DNA from: Paenibacillus sp. FSL W8-0426 | GTDB taxonomy: Bacteria; Bacillota; Bacilli; Paenibacillales; Paenibacillaceae | Reading direction: 5' to 3' | Length of the DNA stretch: 64,000 bases | Assembly (NCBI RefSeq): GCF_037969725.1 | Contig: NZ_CP150203.1 | Coordinates: forward strand, 202,001-266,000 | Shown here: positions 1-7,760 of the stretch, one piece after another | How positions within the stretch are numbered: position 1 is the first letter of the stretch | How the letters are laid out: the number at the start of each line of letters is the position of its first letter | Notes under the pieces: generated by a model | Told to the model about the DNA's origin: nothing | The model's input: only the letters and a program-made list of their open reading frames with translations | Databases searched by the model: none | Program-made: the position numbers and the translations under genes

Positions 1-2070
1 CGTATGGTGTTCTCGACATATCCAACGATGATGAACGCGATTGATGAAGTGAAGCGTAAGGACGGCAATCGTTTATTTACGATAGGGCATTTCGATTTAA
101 TTATTATTGACGAATCACACCGTTCAATCTATCAGAAGTATAAAAGCATTTTCGATTATTTCGATGGGATGCTTGTCGGTTTAACTGCAACGCCAAAGGA
201 TGAACTTGATAAGAATACGTACACGATTTTTGATTTAGAAAACGGCGTACCGACCTTTGCCTATGAATTAGCGACGGCTGTAGAGGATGGCTACTTAGTT
301 GATTATCGCACGCGAGAAACAACGTTGAAAATTCTAGATGATGGTATTCGTTATGATGATTTATCCGAGGACGAAAAAGAAGAATTTGAAGAGATTTTTG
401 AAGATGAACCGCAAGTAAGGGATATTGATAGCTCAGCCATTAATCATTTTGTATTTAACAAGAACACAATTGATCACGTGTTAAATGACTTAATGGAATA
501 TGGCTTGAAGGTCGAAGGTGGGGACAAGTTAGGGAAGACTATTATTTTCGTCAAAAACCACAAGCATGCGATGGCCATTAAAGAACGCTTCGATTTGAAA
601 TTCCCTGAATACGATGGTAATTTTGCTGAAGTAATCGACTATAGTGTGGAATATTATCAGACGCTTATTGATGACTTCTCAACTCCGGACAAGATGCCAC
701 AAATTGCAATTTCGGTTGATATGCTAGATACTGGAATTGATGTGCCTGATGTATTAAACTTAGTCTTCTTCAAAAAGGTGCGCTCGAAAACGAAGTTCTG
801 GCAGATGGTCGGTCGCGGAACACGTCTCCGTAAAGACTTATTTGGACCAGGATTGGATAAGGGCTACTTCTTAATATTTGATTATTTAAGAAATTTTGAA
901 TATTTCCGTGTGAATGAAAAAGGTGAAGAGGTCAAAATAACTCAAACATTAACGGAAAGGCTATTTAACACAAAGGTTGACATTGTACGTGAATTACAAT
1001 CGCTTCAATATCAAGAAGCACCGTTTATATCTTATCGAGAACAGCTGTTGAAGGAAATCGTATCGGACGTTCGAGCATTAAATGATGAGAATTTCCGAGT
1101 GCGCCAATACTTACAATATGTGCACAGGTATCAAAATGAGGAGACCTGGCAAGCGTTATCGGTCGTGCAGACCAATGAAGTGAAAGAAAACATTTCACCG
1201 TTAATTACACCGATTGAAGATGATGAGTTAGCCAAACGCTTTGATCTGTTAATGCTGACGATTGAATTAGCAAGTTTGCAGTCAAATAATGCCACAAAGC
1301 CAATTCGCCGAGTGATTGATACTGCCGAAGCACTTTCAAAACTAGGGACAATTCCACAAGTATTAGCACAAAAAGATGTGATTGATGATGTACGAACGAT
1401 GGAATTCTGGGAAGAGGCTTCGCTTGCTGACCTAGAAAGGGTACGTATTGCACTACGTGATCTAATTCGCTATATTGAGCGTTCGAATCAGAAAATCTAC
1501 TACACGGATTTCCAAGATGAAGTGTTAACTGTTGCAGAAAATGCGTCGATTTATAATGTGAATGACTTACAAAGCTATCGAAAAAAGGTAGAGCATTACT
1601 TAAAAGAGCATCAACATGAGGATACATTAGCGATTTATAAGCTGCGTAACAACAAACCATTAACGAAGCAAGATGTGGAATACTTAGAGCAAATTTTGTG
1701 GAGTGAACTTGGTTCCAAAGAACAGTACGAAAAAGATTATGGCGATACCCCGGTAACAATGCTCGTTCGTAAAATCGTAGGTCTTGACCGCCAAGCCGCT
1801 GTTGAAGCATTTTCAACGTTTATTTCTGAACAGAATTTGAACTTACAACAAACGAAATTCGTTGAGTTGATTATTGATTATATCGTTAAGAATGGCACAT
1901 TAGAACGCCAAGCATTGCAGCAAGATCCGTTTAGTTCAGTAGGTGGGATCATGGTTGTGTTCAAGGACCAGCTTCCAAAGGCTCGAGGAATTTTAGATAT
2001 CATCGATCATATTAACCGTAATGCGGAGGATATTTCTAAGGACTATTCACAAAGTCCTTTTGCATATTAG
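1..2070 (+). CDS. hsdR: Type I restriction endonuclease R subunit (HsdR), 5'-truncated by window edge
   Basis: This is the motor and nuclease subunit of a type I restriction-modification complex; it translocates DNA and cuts unmodified DNA. The frame is open from base 1, and the first ATG at 4 is internal, so the N-terminal nuclease and Walker A part lie upstream. Visible motifs, numbered from that ATG, are the helicase motif II DESH at residues 36-39, TATPK at 61-65, and the motif VI-like QMVGRGTRLRKD. A long C-terminal helical region like the EcoKI/EcoEI HsdR tail follows. The frame is visibly AT-rich compared with the sugar locus downstream, which suggests transfer. No hsdM or hsdS gene is in the window, so they would have to lie upstream. 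The family call is firm; completeness of the system is not known. Confidence 0.88.
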   Translation, partial: RMVFSTYPTMMNAIDEVKRKDGNRLFTIGHFDLIIIDESHRSIYQKYKSIFDYFDGMLVGLTATPKDELDKNTYTIFDLENGVPTFAYELATAVEDGYLVDYRTRETTLKILDDGIRYDDLSEDEKEEFEEIFEDEPQVRDIDSSAINHFVFNKNTIDHVLNDLMEYGLKVEGGDKLGKTIIFVKNHKHAMAIKERFDLKFPEYDGNFAEVIDYSVEYYQTLIDDFSTPDKMPQIAISVDMLDTGIDVPDVLNLVFFKKVRSKTKFWQMVGRGTRLRKDLFGPGLDKGYFLIFDYLRNFEYFRVNEKGEEVKITQTLTERLFNTKVDIVRELQSLQYQEAPFISYREQLLKEIVSDVRALNDENFRVRQYLQYVHRYQNEETWQALSVVQTNEVKENISPLITPIEDDELAKRFDLLMLTIELASLQSNNATKPIRRVIDTAEALSKLGTIPQVLAQKDVIDDVRTMEFWEEASLADLERVRIALRDLIRYIERSNQKIYYTDFQDEVLTVAENASIYNVNDLQSYRKKVEHYLKEHQHEDTLAIYKLRNNKPLTKQDVEYLEQILWSELGSKEQYEKDYGDTPVTMLVRKIVGLDRQAAVEAFSTFISEQNLNLQQTKFVELIIDYIVKNGTLERQALQQDPFSSVGGIMVVFKDQLPKARGILDIIDHINRNAEDISKDYSQSPFAY

Positions 2071-2113
2071 GTAAATCCTTGTTTATATGATGACGTCAAT
2101 CGTATTTTTGCAA

Positions 2114-2132
2114 AGCCGTGGTTCGCCTCCAT
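2114..2132 (+). repeat. att-like copy A, resembling the 3' end of ssrA
   Basis: The 19-base sequence AGCCGTGGTTCGCCTCCAT matches 18 of 19 bases of copy B at 6037-6055. Its GGTTCG...CCTCCA core resembles the T-arm and acceptor end of tmRNA. The terminator that follows (2143-2177) resembles the one after the ssrA fragment at 6890-6927. I infer a recombination scar of an element that integrates at ssrA; no integrase gene is present to confirm it. Confidence 0.5.
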
Positions 2133-2142
2133 TAGAGTCAAG

Positions 2143-2177
2143 AAACCATCAACCAGTAATCTGGTAGGTGGTTTTTT
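2143..2177 (+). terminator. Intrinsic terminator after hsdR, ssrA-terminator-like
   Basis: The stem AACCATCAACCAG pairs, with mismatch, with CTGGTAGGTGGTT across a TAAT loop and is followed by a T run. Arm and loop sequences closely resemble the hairpin at 6890-6927, which follows the ssrA fragment. Confidence 0.8.
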
Positions 2178-2266
2178 GCTGTGTTCGATTAAAAGTGTAA
2201 AATCCGTAGCTATAAGTTTGCAAAGCAAGACACCTCACTCAAAGAGTGTCAAATGCACGTTTTGCT

Positions 2267-2297
2267 GAAGAAGGACCTCTAGAGGTCCTTCTTTTTT
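2267..2297 (+). terminator. Intrinsic terminator
   Basis: A near-perfect palindrome, AAGAAGGACCTCT followed by AGAGGTCCTTCTT, runs into a T tract. It probably acts as a second insulator upstream of the ABC transporter operon. Confidence 0.8.
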
Positions 2298-2429
2298 GCT
2301 GTCGCTCTTTATTTTCTGACATTTGTCATAACCGGCTTGTGACAACCCACACTAATTGAATCTCGCGCTTTTTCAATATAATGAGGACATCAGGTAACGA
2401 AAGAAAAAATTAGCGGAGGTCAGGACAAA

Positions 2430-3335
2430 ATGACAAAAGCCATTGAATGTATAAATCTAGTAAAGAAATTCGGCGATTACTGCGCTGTTGATCATATGAA
2501 TCTGTCGTTTGAGAAAGGTCAAATAACAGCATTGCTCGGACCGAATGGGGCGGGTAAGACAACAACCATTTCTATGATCCTCGGAATGATCAAGCCAACA
2601 TCAGGAGAAGTCAGGGTCTTGGGGGTTCCGTCTGGAACAAAGGAATTACGGCAGCGCGTCGGAGCGCTTATGCAGGATGTTAAAGCAGCAGATGGACTTA
2701 CGGTGAAAGAAGTGCTTCAATTGTTCCGCAGTTATTATCGTAATCCGATGTCGCTCGAGCGATTGTTAGATATTTCGGGTCTCCACGCGGATCAGAAACG
2801 ACGCGCATCCTCGCTGTCTGGAGGACAACGCCGTAGATTAGCTTTCGCCCAAAGCTTGGCGGGAAATCCAGAGCTTCTCCTGCTTGATGAACCAACCGTC
2901 GGAATGGATATCGAGGCTCGTGGCCGCTTTTGGGACACCATCCAAGCGCTAGCAAGTGACGGACGTACGGTGCTCTTAACTACACATCATTTAGATGAAG
3001 CGGATGCTGTCGCAGATCACATCGCAGTCATCACCAGTGGACAGGTTGTTGCGGAAGGGACTCCAGCACGTTTAAAGGCTCAAACAGCACTTAGAACCGT
3101 TTCATTTCGAGCGGCGAACGCGCCAGCTGAGCAGGAATGGCTCACATTACCTGGTGTAGAAAAGGCAGAATGCAACGGCGAGCGAATTCGCCTATATGCT
3201 CAAGAGACCGATGTATTGTTACTTAAACTGATGCAGTCTGAATGGGGAATTTCCGATATTGATATACAATCGGCCAGCTTAGAAGATACATTCCGAAGTC
3301 TTACAGGCTCAAATAAACAAGCGATTATACGATAA
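2430..3335 (+). CDS. ABC transporter ATP-binding protein (exporter type)
   Basis: This cytoplasmic ATPase should drive the adjacent permease. Its 301 residues carry Walker A GPNGAGKTT at 37-45, the signature LSGGQRRR near 133, Walker B LLLLDEPTVGMD, and the switch histidine in TTHHLDEADA. A C-terminal extension of about 80 residues resembles DrrA/CcmA-type drug or lantibiotic exporters. The start follows AGCGGAGG with good spacing. It is the first gene of an operon with the permease (26-base gap) and a two-component system, an arrangement often used for drug, antimicrobial-peptide or lipid export under self-sensing. The substrate cannot be told from sequence. Confidence 0.9.
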   Translation: MTKAIECINLVKKFGDYCAVDHMNLSFEKGQITALLGPNGAGKTTTISMILGMIKPTSGEVRVLGVPSGTKELRQRVGALMQDVKAADGLTVKEVLQLFRSYYRNPMSLERLLDISGLHADQKRRASSLSGGQRRRLAFAQSLAGNPELLLLDEPTVGMDIEARGRFWDTIQALASDGRTVLLTTHHLDEADAVADHIAVITSGQVVAEGTPARLKAQTALRTVSFRAANAPAEQEWLTLPGVEKAECNGERIRLYAQETDVLLLKLMQSEWGISDIDIQSASLEDTFRSLTGSNKQAIIR

Positions 3336-3361
3336 AAAAACATTTTTAGGAGGAGACAGCT

Positions 3362-4105
3362 ATGTTACATATGTTTGTTGCCCAGACCAAAGCAGAAAGT
3401 TTGCGAATTATCCGCAGTCCATTTTTCTTACTTTTCTCCATTGCGATGCCGCTTGCTTTCTACTTTTTATTTGCGAGTATGAATGGGGTAGATAAATCGA
3501 TTCAATCCACAACTTGGGGCGTCTTTTCATTAATGTCAATGACTGCATTCAGTTTGATTGGTACAGCCGTATCTCAATTCGGTATCCGTCTATCGTTCGA
3601 GCATCAAGACGGGTGGGTACGCCTGTTGAAGCTGACTCCACTATCTCCTGCAGTCTGGATTGGGAGCAAAATTGTATCGCAAATGGCTGTTCACTTGATC
3701 GTCATTGTGGTTATATTTTTATCTGCTGGCCTTGTTCATGATATACAATTGACAGCCGGGCAATGGATTTCATGCGGATTATGGTTATGGATCGGGAGCA
3801 TATCTTTTCTGGCGCTTGGTGCATTGTTAGGAACGCTTAAAAATGCGAATACCTCCGTTGCCATCGGAAATGTATTACAGATGGGACTTGCCATTGTGGG
3901 AGGGCTTTGGATGCCGCTTAGTACTTTGCCAAGTTGGATGGGCTCGGTCGGGGAATGGCTTCCATCTCACCGTTATGCCAATGGGGCATGGAATATGATC
4001 GCCGGGAAAAATCCAGCAAGTATTGATTTCATAATCTTGACAGGATGCGGTCTCTTCTTTATGCTACTATCAATCTATATATATAATCGACGGGATGCGG
4101 TCTAA
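3362..4105 (+). CDS. ABC transporter permease (ABC-2 type)
   Basis: This is the membrane partner of the preceding ATPase. The 247 residues show about six hydrophobic segments, with a cytoplasmic loop after the second that includes EHQDGWVRLLKLTPLSP, typical of the ABC-2 family. AGGAGGAGA lies just upstream of the ATG. The next gene starts directly after its stop codon (TAA then TTG), so the two are probably translationally coupled. The likely role is export of a drug, peptide or lipid. Confidence 0.88.
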   Translation: MLHMFVAQTKAESLRIIRSPFFLLFSIAMPLAFYFLFASMNGVDKSIQSTTWGVFSLMSMTAFSLIGTAVSQFGIRLSFEHQDGWVRLLKLTPLSPAVWIGSKIVSQMAVHLIVIVVIFLSAGLVHDIQLTAGQWISCGLWLWIGSISFLALGALLGTLKNANTSVAIGNVLQMGLAIVGGLWMPLSTLPSWMGSVGEWLPSHRYANGAWNMIAGKNPASIDFIILTGCGLFFMLLSIYIYNRRDAV

Positions 4106-5278
4106 TTGAATAGAGAAAAGTGGCGTCTCTTTCCAAAATCGGAAGGGGTCGCTCCTTATATTTTGTTAACAAATTTAATGATACCCATGTACTTTTTACT
4201 TTATGAGCCATCAAGTATACAGTGGCTTGGCTTTGTTCTGTTAGGCATATTCGTTCTATCGTTTCGACAATCCTACTTTTATACAAAGTGGGCCACGCCA
4301 ATATTGATCGTTCAGGTGGGAATACTTCTAATTTTAGCAGGTGTATTTCACCCTATGTATACGTTTATAGGTTTTATGATAGCTGCTCCGCTGAGCAAAC
4401 AAAAGCTGCCGATATTACTCTCCATAACGATCATTTTCACTGTGGCTATGGGATTTATCGCTGTTCCTTACTTGGAACGGATGGGCAGCCTAGTATGGAT
4501 AGGGCTGGTGCCTATGTTTGGCATCTGTATTCTGCCGTATATTATTCGAACTTCGACTCGCTTTCAACAGAAGTCTGCGCGGCTGCGGGCAGAAACGGCT
4601 GAACGAATGGCACAGCAGGAGGAGCGCCAGCGGATCGCGCGTGAATTACATGATACGTTGGGACATACGCTGTCATTAATTGCACTAAAAGGGGAGGTCG
4701 TTGAGAAATTGGTCAATCGTAACCCCGAGAGAGCGATCGAAGAGGCTCGTGAAATACGAGAAACGGCACGCGCAGCCTTGAAACAAATGCGTGAATTGGT
4801 TACGGAGATGAAAGTTACTTACTTCGCTGATGAATATAAGCATGCTGTATCGTTATGTTCAGCTGCAGGCATACCGCTTTTATTTCAATATCAATCGATT
4901 TCAGATCCCAGACCTTCTAATGTAGGGACGGAGGACGCTTTAGTAAACAGTCAGCTTCCTTTAACACCCTTGCAGGAGACGATTTTGGCGATGTGTTTTC
5001 GCGAGACGATTACAAATGTGGTTCGACATAGCCGAGCAACAAGTTGCAACGTTCTTCTCGACATTCAGGAAGGGGAGGTTCGTGTATCTGTACGTGATGA
5101 CGGTATTGGGGCAGATACGGAACAATTCTATACTAGCAGTAATGGCCTCGCCGGATTACGGCAACGGTTGGTTATGATCGACGGACGTATGTCGCTGTCT
5201 TCGTCCCCAGGCAAGGGGACGGAAGTCACCTTACATATACCTAGGGTAATACGAAATGAAAAGGTAGGTAGAGCTTAG
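4106..5278 (+). CDS. Sensor histidine kinase, DesK-like
   Basis: This membrane histidine kinase is of the HisKA_3 (NarX/DesK) class. Five or six hydrophobic segments fill residues about 18-148, with no large extracellular domain, so it probably senses the membrane or the neighbouring transporter. The phosphoacceptor is His182 in ARELHDTLGH. The ATPase domain has the N box ETITNVVRHSRA, DDGIGA and GLAGLRQR. The start is a TTG immediately after the permease stop, with a weak ribosome site (GGGATG), which suggests coupled translation. It should phosphorylate the next gene product. Confidence 0.88.
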   Translation: MNREKWRLFPKSEGVAPYILLTNLMIPMYFLLYEPSSIQWLGFVLLGIFVLSFRQSYFYTKWATPILIVQVGILLILAGVFHPMYTFIGFMIAAPLSKQKLPILLSITIIFTVAMGFIAVPYLERMGSLVWIGLVPMFGICILPYIIRTSTRFQQKSARLRAETAERMAQQEERQRIARELHDTLGHTLSLIALKGEVVEKLVNRNPERAIEEAREIRETARAALKQMRELVTEMKVTYFADEYKHAVSLCSAAGIPLLFQYQSISDPRPSNVGTEDALVNSQLPLTPLQETILAMCFRETITNVVRHSRATSCNVLLDIQEGEVRVSVRDDGIGADTEQFYTSSNGLAGLRQRLVMIDGRMSLSSSPGKGTEVTLHIPRVIRNEKVGRA

Positions 5279-5884
5279 ATGATTCGTATTGTTTTGGCAG
5301 AAGATCAAAAGTTATTAAGGGGAGCGCTGGCAACGTTACTCTCGTTAGAAGATGATATTGAAGTAGTCGGTCAAGCTGAAAATGGGGAAGAAGTGATGTC
5401 CATGATCCAGCAATATGAACCAGATGTAGCTGTTCTGGATATTGAGATGCCACTGAAAACCGGGTTAGATATTGCGGAATTGATTCAAAAAAATAAGTCC
5501 GCTTGTCGTGTCATCATCTTGACGACATTCGCGCGTCCCGGATATTTCCAGCGGGCGATGCAGGCAGGAGTTTATGGATATCTACTTAAAGATACGGGCA
5601 GCGATGAACTGGCTGATGCGATTCGTCGGGTCCATGATGGGAAACGTGTCATCAATTCGGAATTATCCCTCGCGGCATGGGATGATCCATGTCCATTATC
5701 ACCCAGGGAGCGTGAAGTCATGAAGTTGGCTGCCCAAGGCTTAGTTCTTCAAGATATTGGAGCACAGCTGTTTCTATCCTATGGAACGGTACGGAACTAC
5801 ATGTCCGACGCGATTGGGAAGCTCGGGGCAAATACACGGATCGAGGCAATAGATATCGCGCGCAGCAAGGGATGGCTGGATTGA
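5279..5884 (+). CDS. Response regulator, NarL/LuxR family (DesR-like)
   Basis: The receiver domain (residues 1-120) has the acidic pair E8-D9, phospho-acceptor Asp54 in LDIEMP, and Lys104-type signature LLKD. A LuxR-type helix-turn-helix follows (SPREREVMKLAAQG to about residue 200). The start codon directly follows the kinase stop, so the four genes form one unit with an autoregulated ABC exporter as the likely target. A strong terminator follows at 5949-5974. Confidence 0.9.
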   Translation: MIRIVLAEDQKLLRGALATLLSLEDDIEVVGQAENGEEVMSMIQQYEPDVAVLDIEMPLKTGLDIAELIQKNKSACRVIILTTFARPGYFQRAMQAGVYGYLLKDTGSDELADAIRRVHDGKRVINSELSLAAWDDPCPLSPREREVMKLAAQGLVLQDIGAQLFLSYGTVRNYMSDAIGKLGANTRIEAIDIARSKGWLD

Positions 5885-5948
5885 GGAGAACTGCGAGGTA
5901 TGGAGGTAAGCGGATCGCCTACTCAAGGGATGATGTTGCCAGCCCATA

Positions 5949-5974
5949 GAGAGCTTTAGAAGCTCTCCTTTTTT
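5949..5974 (+). terminator. Intrinsic terminator of the ABC/two-component operon
   Basis: Stem GAGAGCTT pairs with AAGCTCTC across a TAG loop and is followed by C and a T6 tract, 64 bases after the response-regulator stop. Confidence 0.85.
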
Positions 5975-6036
5975 AGGACCGCAACTTAGCATACCGTAAC
6001 CTAATCCATACACTCCGGCGAATTGTGGTTTTACAT

Positions 6037-6055
6037 AGCCGCGGTTCGCCTCCAT
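6037..6055 (+). repeat. att-like copy B, resembling the 3' end of ssrA
   Basis: AGCCGCGGTTCGCCTCCAT differs from copy A (2114-2132) at one base. It continues into ATGTAGT, which is also found after the ssrA fragment (CCATATGTAGT at 6874-6884). It therefore shares its left side with copy A and its right flank with the ssrA fragment, as a hybrid recombination junction might. Confidence 0.5.
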
Positions 6056-6175
6056 ATGTAGTCAGTGTCGTACTGCAAGATAGGTGAGGAGCAATTAAAC
6101 GAAAGCAAAGACAAAACAAACTTGTAAATCAGCTCCAGTTGTGTTAGAGTTAGTTCATTGGAATTTCGACCTAAG

Positions 6176-6239
6176 ATCACATATTGTAGAGGGTTAGATT
6201 TTGATTATGTAGCCTTGTACAATATGTGATTTTTTTTTG
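6176..6239 (+). promoter_or_regulatory. Long AT-rich hairpin with T run in the csp leader
   Basis: Perfect 13-base arms ATCACATATTGTA (6176-6188) and TACAATATGTGAT (6218-6230) enclose 29 bases and are followed by a T tract. It has the form of an intrinsic terminator but sits 45 bases upstream of the csp start, after a possible promoter. It could be an attenuator, an RNA thermosensor element, or the terminator of an unseen transcript. Confidence 0.5.
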
Positions 6240-6283
6240 AATTCGAAGATCATGTAAAAATAAAAATATGGAGGTAATGGATC

Positions 6284-6484
6284 ATGGCACAAGGAACAGT
6301 AAAGTGGTTTAATGCAGACAAAGGCTTTGGTTTTATCGAGGTTGAAGGCGGAGACGACGTATTTGTACACTTCAGTGCAATTGTTAGTGACGGCTTCAAA
6401 TCTTTGGATGAAGGTCAAAGAGTTGAATTTAGTGTAGTACAAGGCAATCGAGGCCCACAGGCCGAGAATGTTGTTAAACTGTAA
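6284..6484 (+). CDS. cspA: Cold-shock protein, CspA/CspB family
   Basis: This small single-stranded nucleic acid-binding protein (66 residues, normal family length) acts as an RNA chaperone. RNP1 is KGFGFIEV at 13-20 and RNP2 is VFVHF at 26-30. ATGGAGG lies upstream with proper spacing. A terminator follows directly, and the next gene encodes a YdjO-type cold-inducible protein. The unusual leader hairpin (6176-6239) may set its expression. Confidence 0.95.
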   Translation: MAQGTVKWFNADKGFGFIEVEGGDDVFVHFSAIVSDGFKSLDEGQRVEFSVVQGNRGPQAENVVKL

Positions 6485-6495
6485 AGCTGTAGTAG

Positions 6496-6530
6496 AAGGT
6501 CCCGGCACTTAGTGTTGGGACTTTTTTTTC
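6496..6530 (+). terminator. Intrinsic terminator after the cold-shock gene
   Basis: Stem GGTCCCGGCAC pairs with GTGTTGGGACT across TTA and is followed by a T8 tract. Expression of the next gene then depends on readthrough or its own promoter. Confidence 0.85.
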
Positions 6531-6563
6531 GCCATTATTCCAGAAGAGAAAGAGGGATGCTGT

Positions 6564-6776
6564 TTGTACTATTCAAGGAAAAGACTGATGATTGATCTTC
6601 CAGAGGAAATGACAACGATATGGTCATGCACCAATGAAAAGTGCAACGGATGGATGAGGGATAACTTTGTCTTTTCGATTCAACCCGTTTGTGGCCAGTG
6701 TAATTCCTTCATGGAGAAGAGTGAGAAAATGCTGTCTATTTTAGCTAATACAAGCCCTAATCAGACGAAGCACTAA
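6564..6776 (+). CDS. ydjO: YdjO-family cold-inducible small zinc-ribbon protein
   Basis: The 70-residue protein begins YYSRKR and has two cysteine pairs (Cys22/Cys27 and Cys43/Cys46) placed like a zinc ribbon, plus the segment WMRDNF; this matches my recollection of the Bacillus YdjO family. The start is a TTG at 6564 with AGAGGG about eight bases upstream; the conserved N-terminus supports it over later ATG codons. Its position after csp fits a cold-shock role. The biochemical function is unknown. Confidence 0.75.
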   Translation: MYYSRKRLMIDLPEEMTTIWSCTNEKCNGWMRDNFVFSIQPVCGQCNSFMEKSEKMLSILANTSPNQTKH

Positions 6777-6811
6777 TAGTGAGGACCAGTGACATCAAAA
6801 ATGTCACACTA

Positions 6812-6876
6812 CTACACACCCGTAGAAGCCTATGTTGCGTTATCTTCGGACAGGGGTTCGACTCCCCTCGCTTCCA
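6812..6876 (+). pseudogene. ssrA: 3' fragment of the tmRNA gene
   Basis: The segment from about CCCGTAGAAGCC to CTTCCA reads like the last 65 bases of a Firmicute tmRNA. It has a ...TTCGGACAGGGGTTCGACTC T-arm with AGGGG/CCCCT stem and the acceptor strand ending TTCCA. The tag-coding region and 5' domain are absent. This is what is left when an element integrates into the 3' end of ssrA and duplicates it. The left edge is uncertain. The full ssrA would lie outside this window. Confidence 0.65.
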
Positions 6877-6889
6877 TATGTAGTAAGTC

Positions 6890-6927
6890 AAAGAGCCATC
6901 GACCAGTCATCTGGTTGGTGGCTCTTT
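6890..6927 (+). terminator. ssrA-type intrinsic terminator
   Basis: AAAGAGCCATCGACCAG pairs with CTGGTTGGTGGCTCTTT across TCAT with one G-T type mismatch. It directly follows the ssrA fragment and resembles the hairpin at 2143-2177. A TATAAT-like box (GATATAATAAG, from 6930) comes immediately after and may serve the next operon. Confidence 0.85.
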
Positions 6928-6968
6928 ATGATATAATAAGCGTAATTATAAAGATGGAGGGATTCAAG

Positions 6969-7166
6969 ATGCTTTCAAATCGAGAACAGCTCCAAGAAAT
7001 TCTTAAAAAAGCTAACCAACATGCACGCAAGCAAGCCAAAGAATCAGGTGCATCAATATATTATATAAAAAATAATAAACGTATACGAGAAGATGCAGAA
7101 GGTAATAAATTCGAGATCGTTTTTGATGCAACCGGCAACCGGCGGGAGTTAGAGTATAATGAATGA
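6969..7166 (+). CDS. Small protein, putative antitoxin partner of the zeta-like toxin
   Basis: The 65-residue protein is basic, with a helical, Lys/Gln-rich N-terminal half and a C-terminal stretch FEIVFDATGNRRELEYNE that looks like a short beta hairpin. I do not recognise a named family. The start at 6969 follows GATGGAGG; an upstream in-frame ATG at 6789 would read through the ssrA fragment and is rejected. It overlaps the next gene by eight bases (ATGAATGA), the usual layout of an antitoxin before its toxin. It does not resemble the classical epsilon antitoxin. Confidence 0.65.
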   Translation: MLSNREQLQEILKKANQHARKQAKESGASIYYIKNNKRIREDAEGNKFEIVFDATGNRRELEYNE

Positions 7167-7734
7167 TACCCGACCCATTATGACGGTTTTTGCAGGTACC
7201 AATGGGGCTGGCAAAAGCACAATTAGCTTGCAGATGAGAGAATGGCTAGGTGAGCTAGTTGACCCAGACCAGATTGCACGAGAATTAAACCCTGATGATC
7301 CAAGAGGTGCCGATTTGTCAGCAGGACGGGAAGCAGTAAAAAGAATTCGTTCCCTTATCAAGGGAAGACACCCCTTTGCTATTGAAACGACATTATCAGG
7401 TACATTTGTTTTGAAGCATATGCAAATTGCCAAAGATGCCGGATATAAGATTGTCATGTATTATATCGGCCTCCAAGATGTCCAAATGCATATAGATCGT
7501 GTGGCTTCTCGTGCCGAGCAAGGTGGACATTGGATTGCTGAAGAGGATATTCGTTTTCGGTATGGTCAGTCGTTACAAAATCTTAAACCTGCTTTAGCCA
7601 TCGCAGAACAGGTTACCATCATCGATAATACATACGAGCCTTCGATTGTTGCTGAAATCATAAACGGTAATTTGCTTTATTGTGTGGAGTCAATACCTGA
7701 TTGGTCCAGAACTGTGCTTGTAAGGTACAGATGA
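7159..7734 (+). CDS. Zeta-toxin-like P-loop kinase
   Basis: The 191-residue protein has Walker A GTNGAGKST at 13-21, a VDPDQIARELNP segment, ETTLSG, and the Arg/Gly-rich stretch RAEQGGHWIAEEDI followed by an R-x-R-Y pattern, all typical of zeta/PezT-like proteins. Classical members phosphorylate UDP-N-acetylglucosamine and poison wall synthesis; whether this one does is inferred. It overlaps the small upstream gene, consistent with a toxin-antitoxin pair, and lies just downstream of the ssrA scar, a common place for island-maintenance modules. Short chromosomal members of the family may have other substrates. Confidence 0.75.
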   Translation: MNDTRPIMTVFAGTNGAGKSTISLQMREWLGELVDPDQIARELNPDDPRGADLSAGREAVKRIRSLIKGRHPFAIETTLSGTFVLKHMQIAKDAGYKIVMYYIGLQDVQMHIDRVASRAEQGGHWIAEEDIRFRYGQSLQNLKPALAIAEQVTIIDNTYEPSIVAEIINGNLLYCVESIPDWSRTVLVRYR

Positions 7735-7760
7735 TTAATTAGTTGCCAGTAAAACTGTGA

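Larger units (their letters stand above)
2071..2429. other. Intergenic region with an att-like repeat and two terminators
   Basis: No credible coding frame is seen. The stretch holds an ssrA-end-like sequence (2114-2132), two intrinsic terminators (2143-2177 and 2267-2297), and a weak promoter for the ABC transporter gene: TATAAT at 2377-2382, with TTGAAT only 15 bases upstream or AATTGA at 17 bases. Two terminators in a row after hsdR insulate the next operon. Confidence 0.6.
5885..6283. other. Intergenic region between the response regulator and the cold-shock gene
   Basis: No gene is seen. It holds the terminator at 5949-5974, att-like copy B at 6037-6055, a possible promoter TTGTAA-N17-TAGAGT at 6122-6150, and a long perfect hairpin at 6176-6239 in what would be the leader of the cold-shock gene. 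Confidence 0.55.

Noticed and set aside
6789..7166. Longer start for the small antitoxin-like gene
   Set aside because: It would translate the ssrA fragment and its terminator; the ATG at 6969 has a proper ribosome site.
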